From the NCBI GenBank assembly GCA_009837395.1, contig VXTP01000006.1, positions 285,065 to 349,064 of the forward strand: a stretch of 64,000 nucleotides of DNA, read 5' to 3'. Below are positions 34,112 to 42,590 of this stretch, piece after piece. The position numbers and the translations under genes are program-made. The number at the start of each line of letters is the position of its first letter. Position 1 is the first letter of the stretch. This DNA is from Gemmatimonadota bacterium. GTDB lineage: Bacteria; JAAXHH01. The notes under the pieces are model-generated. The model worked only from the letters and a program-made list of their open reading frames with translations. It was not told where the DNA came from and did no database searches.

Positions 34112-35227
34112 CTACGCGTCCTTCCAGCGCGCGACCTGTGCTTCATCCAGGGCGACGCCGAGTCCGGGGCCGTCGGGTACCTTCGCGATAACCGGTCCGA
34201 GTTCCAGCGGCGTCTCGATCATATCGCCTTCGTGGTACAACGGTCCCAGCAGGTCTCCGGGATAGGTTTCGCTGTCGATGGCCTCCACGCAGGCCGCCAC
34301 GTGGAGCATGGCCGCCGTGCCGATACCCAGTTCGAGATTGCTGCCCATGTGACAACGCAGCCCCGCCGCCCGGGCCACGTGCGAGATGGCCAGCGTCTGG
34401 CCGATGCCTCCGTTCTTCCCCGGATAGACGCTGATGATGTCGGCGGACCGCCGGAGTACCGTCTGCAGGGCGTCGTGGACGGTGAATACGCTCTCGTCGG
34501 CCATGATGGGGATGGACGTTCCCGTGCGGATCAGGGCCGCTTCATCGTCGAACTGCGGCGCCGAGGGCTGTTCGGCGAAGAGGATGTCCAGGGGCTCCAG
34601 GAGACGTAGCATGCGGCGGGCCACCGCCGGCGGCCACCCGCAGTTCGCATCGATGCTCATCCGGATGCCGGGACCGGCCAGGGCGCGGATTGCACGGACG
34701 CGTTCGAGGTCCTCGCCGGGATCCAGTCCGACCTTGACCTTGAGACATTGCACGCCCCACTGCAGGAACTTTTCCGCCAGCGCAACGGAAGTCGGCACGT
34801 CGAAGGCGCCGACCACCATCTTCATGGGGATCTCCTGCCGGACCTTGCCGCCCAGCAGCTGGTAGAGCGGGACGCCCGCGCGCTTCCCCGCCAGGTCCCA
34901 CAACGCCATCTCCACGGCCGCCTTGGTAAAGGGGTTCAGCTTGATGACCTCTTCCATGAGCCCGCAGAGCCGGTTCACGTCCGCCGGATCCTCGCCCTTG
35001 AGCGCGGGGTCCACCAGGTCCTGCACCGCGGCGGCGCACGAGGTGGACGTTTCCCCGCTCCAGCGCGGCGCGACCGTGGCCTCTCCCAGTCCGGTCAGCC
35101 CCTCGTCCGTGTGGACCCGGAGGATGACATAGGGGGAGACGATGTGTTCGCCATGGGCGGTTTTCGTGGTCATGCCCTGCTTGAGGGGCACCTCGATGGG
35201 GATGGCTTCGATGCGGGTGATCTTCAT
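34112..35227 (-). CDS. Mandelate racemase/muconate-lactonizing enzyme family protein (enolase superfamily)
   Basis: A 371-residue enzyme that abstracts a proton alpha to a carboxylate. The start at ATG 35227 begins the capping domain (MKITRIEAIPIEVPLK). The barrel shows KVKVG with both lysines (KxK), Mg ligands in MSIDANCGW, FAEQP and ADES, and an opposing lysine in PGKNGGI. This layout is the muconate-lactonizing subgroup, which includes cycloisomerases, dipeptide epimerases and N-succinylamino-acid racemases, rather than the acid-sugar dehydratase subgroup. In this operon an acid-sugar or amino-acid-type role fits. Substrate is not resolved. Confidence 0.88.
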   Translation of the reverse strand: MKITRIEAIPIEVPLKQGMTTKTAHGEHIVSPYVILRVHTDEGLTGLGEATVAPRWSGETSTSCAAAVQDLVDPALKGEDPADVNRLCGLMEEVIKLNPFTKAAVEMALWDLAGKRAGVPLYQLLGGKVRQEIPMKMVVGAFDVPTSVALAEKFLQWGVQCLKVKVGLDPGEDLERVRAIRALAGPGIRMSIDANCGWPPAVARRMLRLLEPLDILFAEQPSAPQFDDEAALIRTGTSIPIMADESVFTVHDALQTVLRRSADIISVYPGKNGGIGQTLAISHVARAAGLRCHMGSNLELGIGTAAMLHVAACVEAIDSETYPGDLLGPLYHEGDMIETPLELGPVIAKVPDGPGLGVALDEAQVARWKDA

Positions 35228-35264
35228 GTTCCGCTCCGTATGCTGTTGCGCTTCTCCGCCCCGC

Positions 35265-36326
35265 TTACCGGAGCCAGTCGTCCCGGTGTTCGGCGACGAA
35301 GTGGTCGTCGTTGAGATGGGGATAGGCCGAGTATACCCGGCTGATTTCCTCGTACTGGCCGGGCGACAGCGTCTCATCGGGATTGAGGCACCACGTGCCT
35401 TCGAGCAGGCCCTGCCTGCGCAGCACCTCGTGAATACCGGGGATGCACCCGGCAAAACCGTGAGCCGGATCGAAGAAGGCCGCGTTGCAGTCCGTGACCT
35501 CGATCGAGCGGGTCAGCAGGTGTTGGGGTACGGGTTCGCCGGACGAGGAGGCATCCTGGCATTTCCGAAGCAACGCTACCGCGCCTCGGGTCCAGACGGC
35601 CCAGTGTCCCAGCAGTCCACCCTTGAACCGTACGGACCGGCTTCCGTCCGCGCACCGGAAAACGTGTTCGGTAAGGAGGTCCATCACGATGTTGTCGTCG
35701 TTGCCGGTGTAAAGCGTGATTTCCTCCTGTCTTCCGGACTCCGCGAGGGCCCGCAGCACATCGAGCGTGTGGTACCGGTTGAACGCCGCGATCTTGATGG
35801 CCACCACCCCTTCCAGTTCGACGAACCGCCGCCAGAAACGGTAGGGAAGCACCAGTCCGCCGACCGCGGGTTGCAGGTAGAAACCCATGACGGGAATGAC
35901 GTCGGCCACGGCGCGGCAGTGCGCGATGAGTTCGTCCTCCGAGGCGCCGCTCATGGCGGTCAGGCTGAGCAGGCCGGCATGGTATCCGAGCGACCGAGCC
36001 GCTTCCGCCTCGCCGGTCGCCTGGCCCGTCCGTCCGCAGATACCCGCGATCCGGATGAAGTCTGTCGCCGCCTCCTGGTCCAAGACCTCCGCGGCCAGGC
36101 CGAGTACCGGTTCGTAGAGACCGTGGGCGGGGTCCCGGATCTCGAACTGGGTCGTGTGGACGCCTACGGCGAGTCCACCGGCCCCGGCCGCGATGTAGTA
36201 ACGCGTAAGGGCCCGCTGGCGCCGTTCATCCAGTCGCCGGTCCGCCGTTACGGCCAGCGGATTGGCCGGGATGACCACGCCTCGCCCCATGGCCGATCGG
36301 ACCGTCGGGGGCATTGCGTCCTGCAT
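35265..36326 (-). CDS. Dihydrodipicolinate synthase (DapA) family lyase
   Basis: A 353-residue class I aldolase-type enzyme. IPANPLAVTADRRLDERRQRAL is the family start, GAGGLAVGVHTTQF the phosphate-loop-like strand, and VVAIKIAAFNRYHTLDVLRAL holds the Schiff-base lysine (AIKIAAF). The substrate-selecting YNxP-type motif is replaced by MGFYLQPAVGG, so it is not the lysine-pathway DapA. Likely activities are a 2-keto-3-deoxy-sugar-acid aldolase or dehydratase. It lies between the NAD-epimerase and enolase-superfamily genes, with gaps under 40 bases, supporting a joint acid-sugar pathway. Confidence 0.87.
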   Translation of the reverse strand: MQDAMPPTVRSAMGRGVVIPANPLAVTADRRLDERRQRALTRYYIAAGAGGLAVGVHTTQFEIRDPAHGLYEPVLGLAAEVLDQEAATDFIRIAGICGRTGQATGEAEAARSLGYHAGLLSLTAMSGASEDELIAHCRAVADVIPVMGFYLQPAVGGLVLPYRFWRRFVELEGVVAIKIAAFNRYHTLDVLRALAESGRQEEITLYTGNDDNIVMDLLTEHVFRCADGSRSVRFKGGLLGHWAVWTRGAVALLRKCQDASSSGEPVPQHLLTRSIEVTDCNAAFFDPAHGFAGCIPGIHEVLRRQGLLEGTWCLNPDETLSPGQYEEISRVYSAYPHLNDDHFVAEHRDDWLR

Positions 36327-36355
36327 GGCTATTCTCCAGCGTTGGTACGCTTCGA

Positions 36356-37369
36356 TCAGAAACGCCCGCTGCGCGACTCGTACCCGGTCGGTTTGTCCAG
36401 GCTTCGGCCACCGATGCGGATCCAGTGGGCGACCCAGTCCGCGATCCTTTCCGGCGGGATCTCCGGTTCGCCCAGCCGGTCAAACAGTCTGCGGGCGTTG
36501 CCAAGCAGCGCCGTATCGCTTTCACGGCCGGTAAAATCCGGCTCCATTCCCAACCGGCGTCCGAGCATTCCGGACATCGACCGGACGGAAAGGACATCCG
36601 GTCCCGTCAGGTTCAGGATCGTGGCGGGACTGCTGCACAGGGGGAACAGACGGGCTAGGTATCGGTTGGCGTCTCCCTGCCAGATCTGGTTTACATGGCC
36701 CATGTCCAGGTCGATCGGCACGCCGTCGTGGATCTTTCTGCCGAGGTCGTGGATGATGCCGTACCGCAGTTCCGTGGCGTAGAACAGCCGGACGATCACC
36801 AGGGGCGTTCCCTGTTCCTGGCACAGGTGTTCCGCGATGCGTTCCCCACCCAGGCGCGACTGGGCGTATTCACCCACCGGTCCGATCTCGCCGTCCTCGT
36901 CTGCGCCGCCCTCAGCGACCGGGGTATAGGCATACACGTTGCCCGAACTCACGTAAATGACGCGGGATCCGGCGTACCTGCGCATGATCCGGCCCGGCAG
37001 CCAGGCGTTCATCGCCCAGGTCATCGGCGAGTTGCCCGTGGCGCCGAACTTGAACCCCGCGAGGAAGAGGACATTCGGCGCATCCGGCAGGCGGGCCAGG
37101 TCCTTTTCGTCGAGCAGGTCCGCCCGAACGATTTCGACGCCGGCTTTTTCCAGGTAAGCACCTACCCGTGCGTCGCTGAACCGGGAGACACCGATCACGC
37201 GCTTCGCGCCGGCCCGCACGAGAAGTTCCGCCAGGGTCGGCCCCATCTTCCCGCCGGCGCCCAGAATCACCACGTCGCCTTCCAGTTCCGATACGGCCTC
37301 GACGACGGCCGTCGAAGGGGCCGTCATCCGGTCGATCAGCATCTCCTCGCTCGTGATCAGATCAGGCAT
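36356..37369 (-). CDS. NAD(P)-dependent epimerase/dehydratase family protein
   Basis: A 337-residue short-chain-type extended dehydrogenase. The dinucleotide motif is VVILGAGGKMGPTLAELLV, and YAQSRLGGERIAEHL holds a Tyr/Lys-position block in which the canonical YxxxK lysine is replaced (YAQSR), so activity may differ from classic epimerases. IYVSSGNVYAY is the catalytic Ser strand. The start ATG 37369 overlaps the transglutaminase-like gene by 8 bases. It probably works on a sugar or sugar acid together with the DapA-like and enolase-superfamily enzymes. Confidence 0.82.
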   Translation of the reverse strand: MPDLITSEEMLIDRMTAPSTAVVEAVSELEGDVVILGAGGKMGPTLAELLVRAGAKRVIGVSRFSDARVGAYLEKAGVEIVRADLLDEKDLARLPDAPNVLFLAGFKFGATGNSPMTWAMNAWLPGRIMRRYAGSRVIYVSSGNVYAYTPVAEGGADEDGEIGPVGEYAQSRLGGERIAEHLCQEQGTPLVIVRLFYATELRYGIIHDLGRKIHDGVPIDLDMGHVNQIWQGDANRYLARLFPLCSSPATILNLTGPDVLSVRSMSGMLGRRLGMEPDFTGRESDTALLGNARRLFDRLGEPEIPPERIADWVAHWIRIGGRSLDKPTGYESRSGRF

Positions 37370-38609
37370 GGACCGCCTTTTCGGGTGGCGCTGTAAAGTA
37401 AGCGGCCGGCGCGAAGTACTTGAACATGCCGAAACCCGTCTCCAGGTCCGGTTCCGACCAGACCAGGTCGGTCTCGCAGTAGGACACGGAACCATGCCCC
37501 GGCGGCGTCAGTTCGGGATGGGAGAAAAAGTCGGCCCGAGGCCAGATGCTCCTGTGTCGGAAGCACACGCCCCGCAACAGGCTATCTCGAATGAAACTCC
37601 GCATATGGGAGAACGTCCGCTGGAATTTCGATCCGCTGCCCCATTCGATATAGGGGGCCAGTCCGCCGTCCAGCTCCTGGATCTCCGGGATGGAGAGGGG
37701 TTCTCCGCCGCGAAACATCATCGCGTCGATGTTGGGGTCCACCATCACCCACTTCCGGCAATCGTCGAACCAGACTTCGGCCACGAAATGGCCTTCATAG
37801 CTGTTCGGCGTACCCATCAGCGCGGCGCAGCGTGCCGGGATACCAAGCGCCTGGCAGGCGCTGACGAAGGCCACCGCATAGTGGACGCACATGGTGATGG
37901 AACTTTCGCCGTTGTGGCCTTGCCGGCTTTCGCCCCACGCGAGTATGGTCTCCGCGTCCCACGGCGCGTATGCCGTCCCGCGGCGGGATCCCGAATGCTC
38001 CCAGCTTGTCGAAATCCACGCGGAAAGCGCCCTCACTCGGGTCAGTAGATCGCTGCCGTTCGCGATACGGCGGGGAATCCGGTCACGCATCGACAGCGCC
38101 CTGGGGTGGCCTGCGGATTCCCAGGCCATGTCCGGTGGCGGGTCGTCGTGGCCTTCCGCCAGCCGCATGCGCACGCAGTAGTTTCCACTGACCGCGTTCA
38201 GGTAGCCCAGGCGGTGCGAACGCCACCTTGCGCCGCCGTCGTCGGTCAGCGCGCTGTTCGACGAGGCCCCGCCCGCCTCCAGCGCGAGCGACCATCCCGT
38301 CATCGCGACGTCATCGGCCCACAGCTCCACCGTGTTGTCCCCGTCGCGCAGGTCGCCGGATTTCACGGTACGTTCGTACCATTTGTAATGGAGATCCTCC
38401 CCGGCCCGGATCGCTACCTGGCCGATCCCGTTGACGGACCAGTGCAGTGGGTTGTCGCCGACCCGGTGGGGCCGGACCAGCATGTACAGGGTTGCGTCGG
38501 ATCCGGTGGCCGGAAGATTCAGGATGACGCGGACGCGCCGGAACCGCGTAAGTTCCTCGCACAGGGAAGGGATGACACGACCGGATTCGTTGTGGTAGAG
38601 TCTGCTCAT
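37362..38609 (-). CDS. Transglutaminase-like domain protein
   Basis: A 415-residue protein. The C-terminal half is a transglutaminase-like cysteine protease fold: Cys in NGESSITMCVHYAVAF, His in YEGHFVAEVWFDD and Asp in WVMVDPNID. The N-terminal half looks like a beta-sandwich, possibly a binding module. No signal peptide is seen. It is the promoter-proximal gene of the long leftward operon and overlaps the next gene by 8 bases. Similar proteins occur in polysaccharide- or peptide-utilisation loci; a peptidase or amidase role is possible. Function not assigned. Confidence 0.8.
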   Translation of the reverse strand: MSRLYHNESGRVIPSLCEELTRFRRVRVILNLPATGSDATLYMLVRPHRVGDNPLHWSVNGIGQVAIRAGEDLHYKWYERTVKSGDLRDGDNTVELWADDVAMTGWSLALEAGGASSNSALTDDGGARWRSHRLGYLNAVSGNYCVRMRLAEGHDDPPPDMAWESAGHPRALSMRDRIPRRIANGSDLLTRVRALSAWISTSWEHSGSRRGTAYAPWDAETILAWGESRQGHNGESSITMCVHYAVAFVSACQALGIPARCAALMGTPNSYEGHFVAEVWFDDCRKWVMVDPNIDAMMFRGGEPLSIPEIQELDGGLAPYIEWGSGSKFQRTFSHMRSFIRDSLLRGVCFRHRSIWPRADFFSHPELTPPGHGSVSYCETDLVWSEPDLETGFGMFKYFAPAAYFTAPPEKAVHA

Positions 38610-38638
38610 TGACTTACCAAGTAACAGCCTGCGGTATG

Positions 38639-38667
38639 TTGCGTCAAGATCGGACGGACGTTATATT
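38639..38667 (+). promoter_or_regulatory. Candidate sigma-70 promoter of the alcohol dehydrogenase gene
   Basis: TTGCGT (38639-38644) and TATATT (38662-38667) are 17 bases apart. The -10 matches consensus at five of six positions, the -35 at three. It would drive the zinc alcohol dehydrogenase from about 85 bases upstream. A direct repeat AGGAATCCCC (38732-38741 and 38746-38755) lies just before the start codon. Confidence 0.45.
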
Positions 38668-38757
38668 GCGGCTTGGAATATGCATGCTCTGCTCGAAACC
38701 GTACTTCAATATGAACAAAGATTGTGTCCTCAGGAATCCCCTTTAAGGAATCCCCCT

Positions 38758-39783
38758 ATGAAGAGGGCCGTGATACTCGGTCGCAACCAGGGCGGCGTCG
38801 TGGAGACCCACGTTCCGAAGCCACGGGAAAACTGGGTACTGATCAAGATTCATGCGGCTCCGCTCTGCAACGAGTTCAAGGGGTTCGCGGCGGGCCGAAC
38901 GGAAGATTACCTGGGTCACGAGGCGTCCGGCGAGGTGGTCGAGGTCGCGCAGCCCTGCCGGGTCGAGGCGGGAGACCGGGTAGCGGTCATGCCCGGGTAT
39001 CCCTGCGGCGGTTGCGCCCTTTGCCGCTCCGGGGATTACATCCATTGCGAAAACAACGTGGACTTCGAGGCATTCACCGGATCGGCCGAAGGCAGGGCGA
39101 CCGTCGCACAGTACATGCTCAAACCGGACTGGCTGTTGACGCCCATTCCCGATGACATGTCCTATGAACACGGAGCCATGGCCTGCTGCGGACTGGGACC
39201 GACCTACGGCGCTTTCGACCGCCTCCAGGTCCGGGGCGGCGACACCGTGCTGATTACCGGCATGGGGCCGGTGGGCCTGGGCGGGGTGATCGGCGCGTCT
39301 CATCTCGGGGCCGAGGTCATCGCCGTGGAATCCCATCCCTACAGAAAGGCGAAGGCCATGGAATTGGGCGCCGCGCACGTCATCGATCCGGGGGATGAGG
39401 ACGCGCTGGAACGGATACGCGACCTGACCGGCGGGATCGGCGTGGACCGGGCCGTGGACTGCTCGGGGTCGCCGGCGGCCCACAGGCTCTGCATCGACGC
39501 GCTTCGCCGGAGGGGAAGCCTCGCTTTCGTCGGCGAAAGCGGGGCGGAAACGCGGCTGGTCGTGAGTCCCGACATGTTACGCAAAGGCATCGATCTGAAG
39601 GGATCCTGGCATTACAACATGAAGGGCGCTCTCGACATCATGGGCGTCATCGCGAAAAACCGGGAGAAACTGGACCGCTTCAACACCCACCTCTATCCCA
39701 TAGATGAGGTCCAGCGCGCATGGGAAACGCAGGTATCGGGCGCGTGCGCGAAGGTCGTCATCCAGCCCTGGGCATCAACATGA
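38758..39783 (+). CDS. Zinc-dependent alcohol dehydrogenase family protein
   Basis: A 341-residue medium-chain dehydrogenase that oxidises an alcohol or polyol with NAD(P). The start at 38758 follows AAGGA. The catalytic zinc region has Cys in APLCNEFKG and the GHE block in YLGHEASGEVVEV. The structural zinc cluster is GYPCGGCALCRSGDYIHC. The cofactor motif is VLITGMGPVGLGGVIGASHLGA. The stop overlaps the next Gfo/Idh/MocA gene by 4 bases, so the pair forms a small operon. A sugar-alcohol or polyol dehydrogenase is the likely class. Confidence 0.92.
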   Translation: MKRAVILGRNQGGVVETHVPKPRENWVLIKIHAAPLCNEFKGFAAGRTEDYLGHEASGEVVEVAQPCRVEAGDRVAVMPGYPCGGCALCRSGDYIHCENNVDFEAFTGSAEGRATVAQYMLKPDWLLTPIPDDMSYEHGAMACCGLGPTYGAFDRLQVRGGDTVLITGMGPVGLGGVIGASHLGAEVIAVESHPYRKAKAMELGAAHVIDPGDEDALERIRDLTGGIGVDRAVDCSGSPAAHRLCIDALRRRGSLAFVGESGAETRLVVSPDMLRKGIDLKGSWHYNMKGALDIMGVIAKNREKLDRFNTHLYPIDEVQRAWETQVSGACAKVVIQPWAST

Positions 39784-40805
39784 TCAAATGCGCGATCATC
39801 GGCGTCGGCGGCGGGCGGGCCCGTGGGCTGGCCGAGGCCTATGGACACGTAACCCGGGGCCGGCTGGCCGCCGTTTCGACCCGGCGGCGGGACAGGCTCG
39901 ACGCCTTCGCAGCCGAATTCGGCGTGCCCGCAAGGTACACGGACTACCGCGAGATGTTCGAACGGGAGAAACCCGACCTGGTCCACGTGAATACACCGCC
40001 CTCGGTACGCCTGGAGATCTTCGAATCGGCGGAATCGGCGGGTGTCCCGGGTGTGCTGGTCGAAAAGCCCCTGGCCATACAGGGAGAGGACTTCCTGGCT
40101 ATACAGGCATTTGCGCGGTCGGCCCGGGTCAAGATCGCCGTCAACCACCAGTTGCACTTCCACCCGCGTCGCGGCCGGTTGCAACAGCAGGTGCGCGATG
40201 GCGCAATCGGGAACCTGCGCTTCATCGAGGCCAGTGCGGGCATGAACCCGGCCTACCAGGGCACGCACGCGTTGCAGGCCATCGGCGCCTTCAACCCCGG
40301 TGCGGCGCCGGTCGCCGTGTTCGGGCAGGTCTCGGGCGCGGATGGGCTGGCTGAAACCACCAGACACCACTACGCGCCTGACGAGTGCACCGGGATCATC
40401 GACTACGACAACGGCGTGAGCGCCCTGCTGCGTTGCGGCGCCGTCGCCCCCCGCGTCATACCAGGCGATTCCGTCAACGTCCACAAGCGGATCGCGGTGT
40501 ACGGGGACCGGGGCTTCGTGCACTGGACCATGCACGACTGGGAGTCCAGGATCGACGACGTCTACGAGCGCGGGGAACACGTCTATGCCGAGGAAGACAT
40601 CCTGGGCCAGGCGGCCATGACCGAGGCCATGATCGACTGGCTTGAAGACGACGCGGCCGTTCACCCGCTGAACATCGTGTCGGCGCTGAGCGACTTCAGC
40701 GTGATACTGGGGATATACGAAAGCGCGCTGAACCGGGCGGTCGTTTCGCTGCCCTTTACGCCGTCGCCAGACCTGGTGGGAAAACTGCGCGCCACGTTGG
40801 GCTAG
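39780..40805 (+). CDS. Gfo/Idh/MocA family oxidoreductase
   Basis: A 341-residue NAD(P)-dependent oxidoreductase. ATG 39780 overlaps the alcohol dehydrogenase stop (ATGA). The Rossmann motif is IIGVGGGRARGLAEAYG, the EKP motif is in GVLVEKPLAIQ, and VNHQLHFHPRRGRLQQQV opens the catalytic domain. The tail converges on the LarA-like gene, with the stop codons sharing a CTAG. It likely catalyses a second oxidation step in the same sugar or polyol pathway as the neighbouring dehydrogenase. Confidence 0.9.
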   Translation: MIKCAIIGVGGGRARGLAEAYGHVTRGRLAAVSTRRRDRLDAFAAEFGVPARYTDYREMFEREKPDLVHVNTPPSVRLEIFESAESAGVPGVLVEKPLAIQGEDFLAIQAFARSARVKIAVNHQLHFHPRRGRLQQQVRDGAIGNLRFIEASAGMNPAYQGTHALQAIGAFNPGAAPVAVFGQVSGADGLAETTRHHYAPDECTGIIDYDNGVSALLRCGAVAPRVIPGDSVNVHKRIAVYGDRGFVHWTMHDWESRIDDVYERGEHVYAEEDILGQAAMTEAMIDWLEDDAAVHPLNIVSALSDFSVILGIYESALNRAVVSLPFTPSPDLVGKLRATLG

Positions 40806-42364
40806 CCGGCCGCTCCGTCGTTCACCTGCATGTACATGAAGGGCGGGATGGTCAGGGCCACCACGTCGTTTCCGCCGGTGACCTCACGGGCCTGTCCCAG
40901 GGCGTGTTCCAGGTCGGGCGCCCAGGAGACCCCCAGCCTTTTGGCCGCGAAATCGGTCTTGGGTCCGGCCAGAATCACTCGGGACAGGTATTTCAGCGGA
41001 TAGGTCGCCCAGTACCACACCGTGAAGGGGTGGAATCCGTGGTGGCCGAAGCGGTTCCGGTAGCAGTCGACCAGGTGCGGATCCCGGGCGAACTGCTCCT
41101 GGAACCCCGACTGCATCTCGAAGGGGTCCTGGGTCTCGGGCAGCACCTCGTTCCAGAATTTCTCGTAGGCGACGTGGTACTCGGGATGGAAGAATTCGAA
41201 GACCGGGTTCAGGATGATGACCACGCCGCCCGGCTTGACGAAGGGCTTGTTGTAGAACCAGTTGAAGACGTAACCGAGCACATCGCTCAGCACCAGCACC
41301 GGGTTGATCCGCGTGCCGACGGAATAGGGACTCAGGTCGGGCAGGCCGAAGACCAGCGTATCGTGCTGATGGTCGGTGGTCACCAGCAGCTGGTCCTTCA
41401 GGGTCTGCAGGGTCGGTTCGTGCACGGCGTCTATGGAACCCGCGTTGATTTCAACGGGCAGGTAAGCGCTCTGGATGCCCTTGAAAACCCGGAAGCGCAC
41501 CGATTCGGGAAGCATGCTCATGGACGCGGGCGTCGTGGCCTTCAGGATCTTCTCGAACAGGTTGCATCGCTCCGACGGTTTGCTTAAGTAGCGCATCATG
41601 GGGGGATAGGACGCGTTGTTCATGGCCGCTTCGAGGACCATGATGCGGGTGTGCTTCAGGATGACGCGGCTGATGCGCTCGATGGAGCCGTGCATGTCGG
41701 AACCCTCGGGCTGCATGACATGGGGCTTCTCCGCGGTCATCTGCGGCGCGTGGTGCGGCGCGATGCTGTTGTAGGTGCCCAGTCCGACGGCCACGGACTT
41801 GTGTCCGCCGTTCAGGGGAATCTGGATGGAGTCCACGTAGATGACCAGGTCGCTCTCGACGACCTTGCGGCTGGTCTCCACCGGCTCGCCGTGGTCGGTG
41901 GTGCCCAGCACGACGATGTCGTCCGGGTCTTCTGCGTCGAAATTGACTAGCTGGCTGGGGTGGAAGGCCTTCATGATCCGCTTGCCCAGCATGGCGGCCA
42001 TTTCGTGGGTTCTCATCTTGCGGTGCAGCGCGACCGCGCACATGAGCTCGATATTCTCCTGCTTCACCCCGTAACCGTATAGCATTTCCAGCAGGGTCTC
42101 GATGGCGAGCTGGCGGATGTCGGGCGGCGCGGTAGCCGGAAAGGGCTGGCAGTTGTCGTCGAAGGCGATCAGGATCCGGCTGTTCGCGTCGACGAGTTCC
42201 TCGAGGGGCGGCATGTCCAGGGGGGATTCGAAGGCCGCCCTGACCCGGTCCGGAATGTCTTTGTTTGGAATGCCCGGCAGCGGCGGCGGCGGAAAGAAAA
42301 CCGACCCCTCGTCAGGCAGTTCGGCGTGTATGATGTTGTTTCCGGAATAGGTAAGGTATTTCAT
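40802..42364 (-). CDS. LarA-like DUF2088 protein (lactate racemase family)
   Basis: A 520-residue member of the LarA superfamily, where E. coli and Lactobacillus relatives racemise 2-hydroxy acids using the nickel-pincer cofactor. Corresponding blocks are LIAFDDNCQPFPA (DDxxRxTP-like, but Arg/Thr replaced), ALHRKMRTHEMAAMLG, GGHKSVAVGLGTYNSI and TVWYWATYP late in the chain. It is longer than LarA (about 425). No cofactor-making larB, larC or larE is in the window, so activity depends on genes elsewhere or uses different chemistry. It diverges from the RraA-like gene across a region with three palindromes. Confidence 0.8.
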   Translation of the reverse strand: MKYLTYSGNNIIHAELPDEGSVFFPPPPLPGIPNKDIPDRVRAAFESPLDMPPLEELVDANSRILIAFDDNCQPFPATAPPDIRQLAIETLLEMLYGYGVKQENIELMCAVALHRKMRTHEMAAMLGKRIMKAFHPSQLVNFDAEDPDDIVVLGTTDHGEPVETSRKVVESDLVIYVDSIQIPLNGGHKSVAVGLGTYNSIAPHHAPQMTAEKPHVMQPEGSDMHGSIERISRVILKHTRIMVLEAAMNNASYPPMMRYLSKPSERCNLFEKILKATTPASMSMLPESVRFRVFKGIQSAYLPVEINAGSIDAVHEPTLQTLKDQLLVTTDHQHDTLVFGLPDLSPYSVGTRINPVLVLSDVLGYVFNWFYNKPFVKPGGVVIILNPVFEFFHPEYHVAYEKFWNEVLPETQDPFEMQSGFQEQFARDPHLVDCYRNRFGHHGFHPFTVWYWATYPLKYLSRVILAGPKTDFAAKRLGVSWAPDLEHALGQAREVTGGNDVVALTIPPFMYMQVNDGAAG

Positions 42365-42397
42365 CGCGCACTCCGCGTTTCGGGAATATCCTGTAGT

Positions 42398-42428
42398 CCG
42401 CAGGGGATCAGGAAGGACAGTCCTGCGG
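42398..42428 (-). promoter_or_regulatory. Inverted repeat in the LarA-like gene leader
   Basis: CCGCAGG (42398-42404) and CCTGCGG (42422-42428) form a perfect 7-bp stem with a 17-base loop, 34 bases upstream of the LarA-like ATG. It could be a leader hairpin or operator. Confidence 0.35.
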
Positions 42429-42505
42429 TCTTCCGTCCGGCCAAATAGCGAGTTGGTTTGCGGCCGGGTTCATTCATTATAGACGCGGATATTCGTGGTA
42501 TCAAC

Positions 42506-42555
42506 CGATTAATCGCGCGTTCGATTCGAACGCATACGCCGTGACCGGTACCGGT
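42506..42555. promoter_or_regulatory. Cluster of three perfect palindromes between LarA-like and RraA-like genes
   Basis: Three perfect inverted repeats lie within 50 bases: CGATTAATCG (42506-42515), GCGTTCGATTCGAACGC (42517-42533, 8+1+8) and ACCGGTACCGGT (42544-42555). They fill the space 35-85 bases before the RraA-like start and 142 or more before the divergent LarA-like start. This density is more than expected by chance and suggests operators for one or more dimeric regulators controlling both genes. Confidence 0.55.
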
Positions 42556-42590
42556 TTACGGCCCACATCCTCAACGCCCGGGAGTACAAA

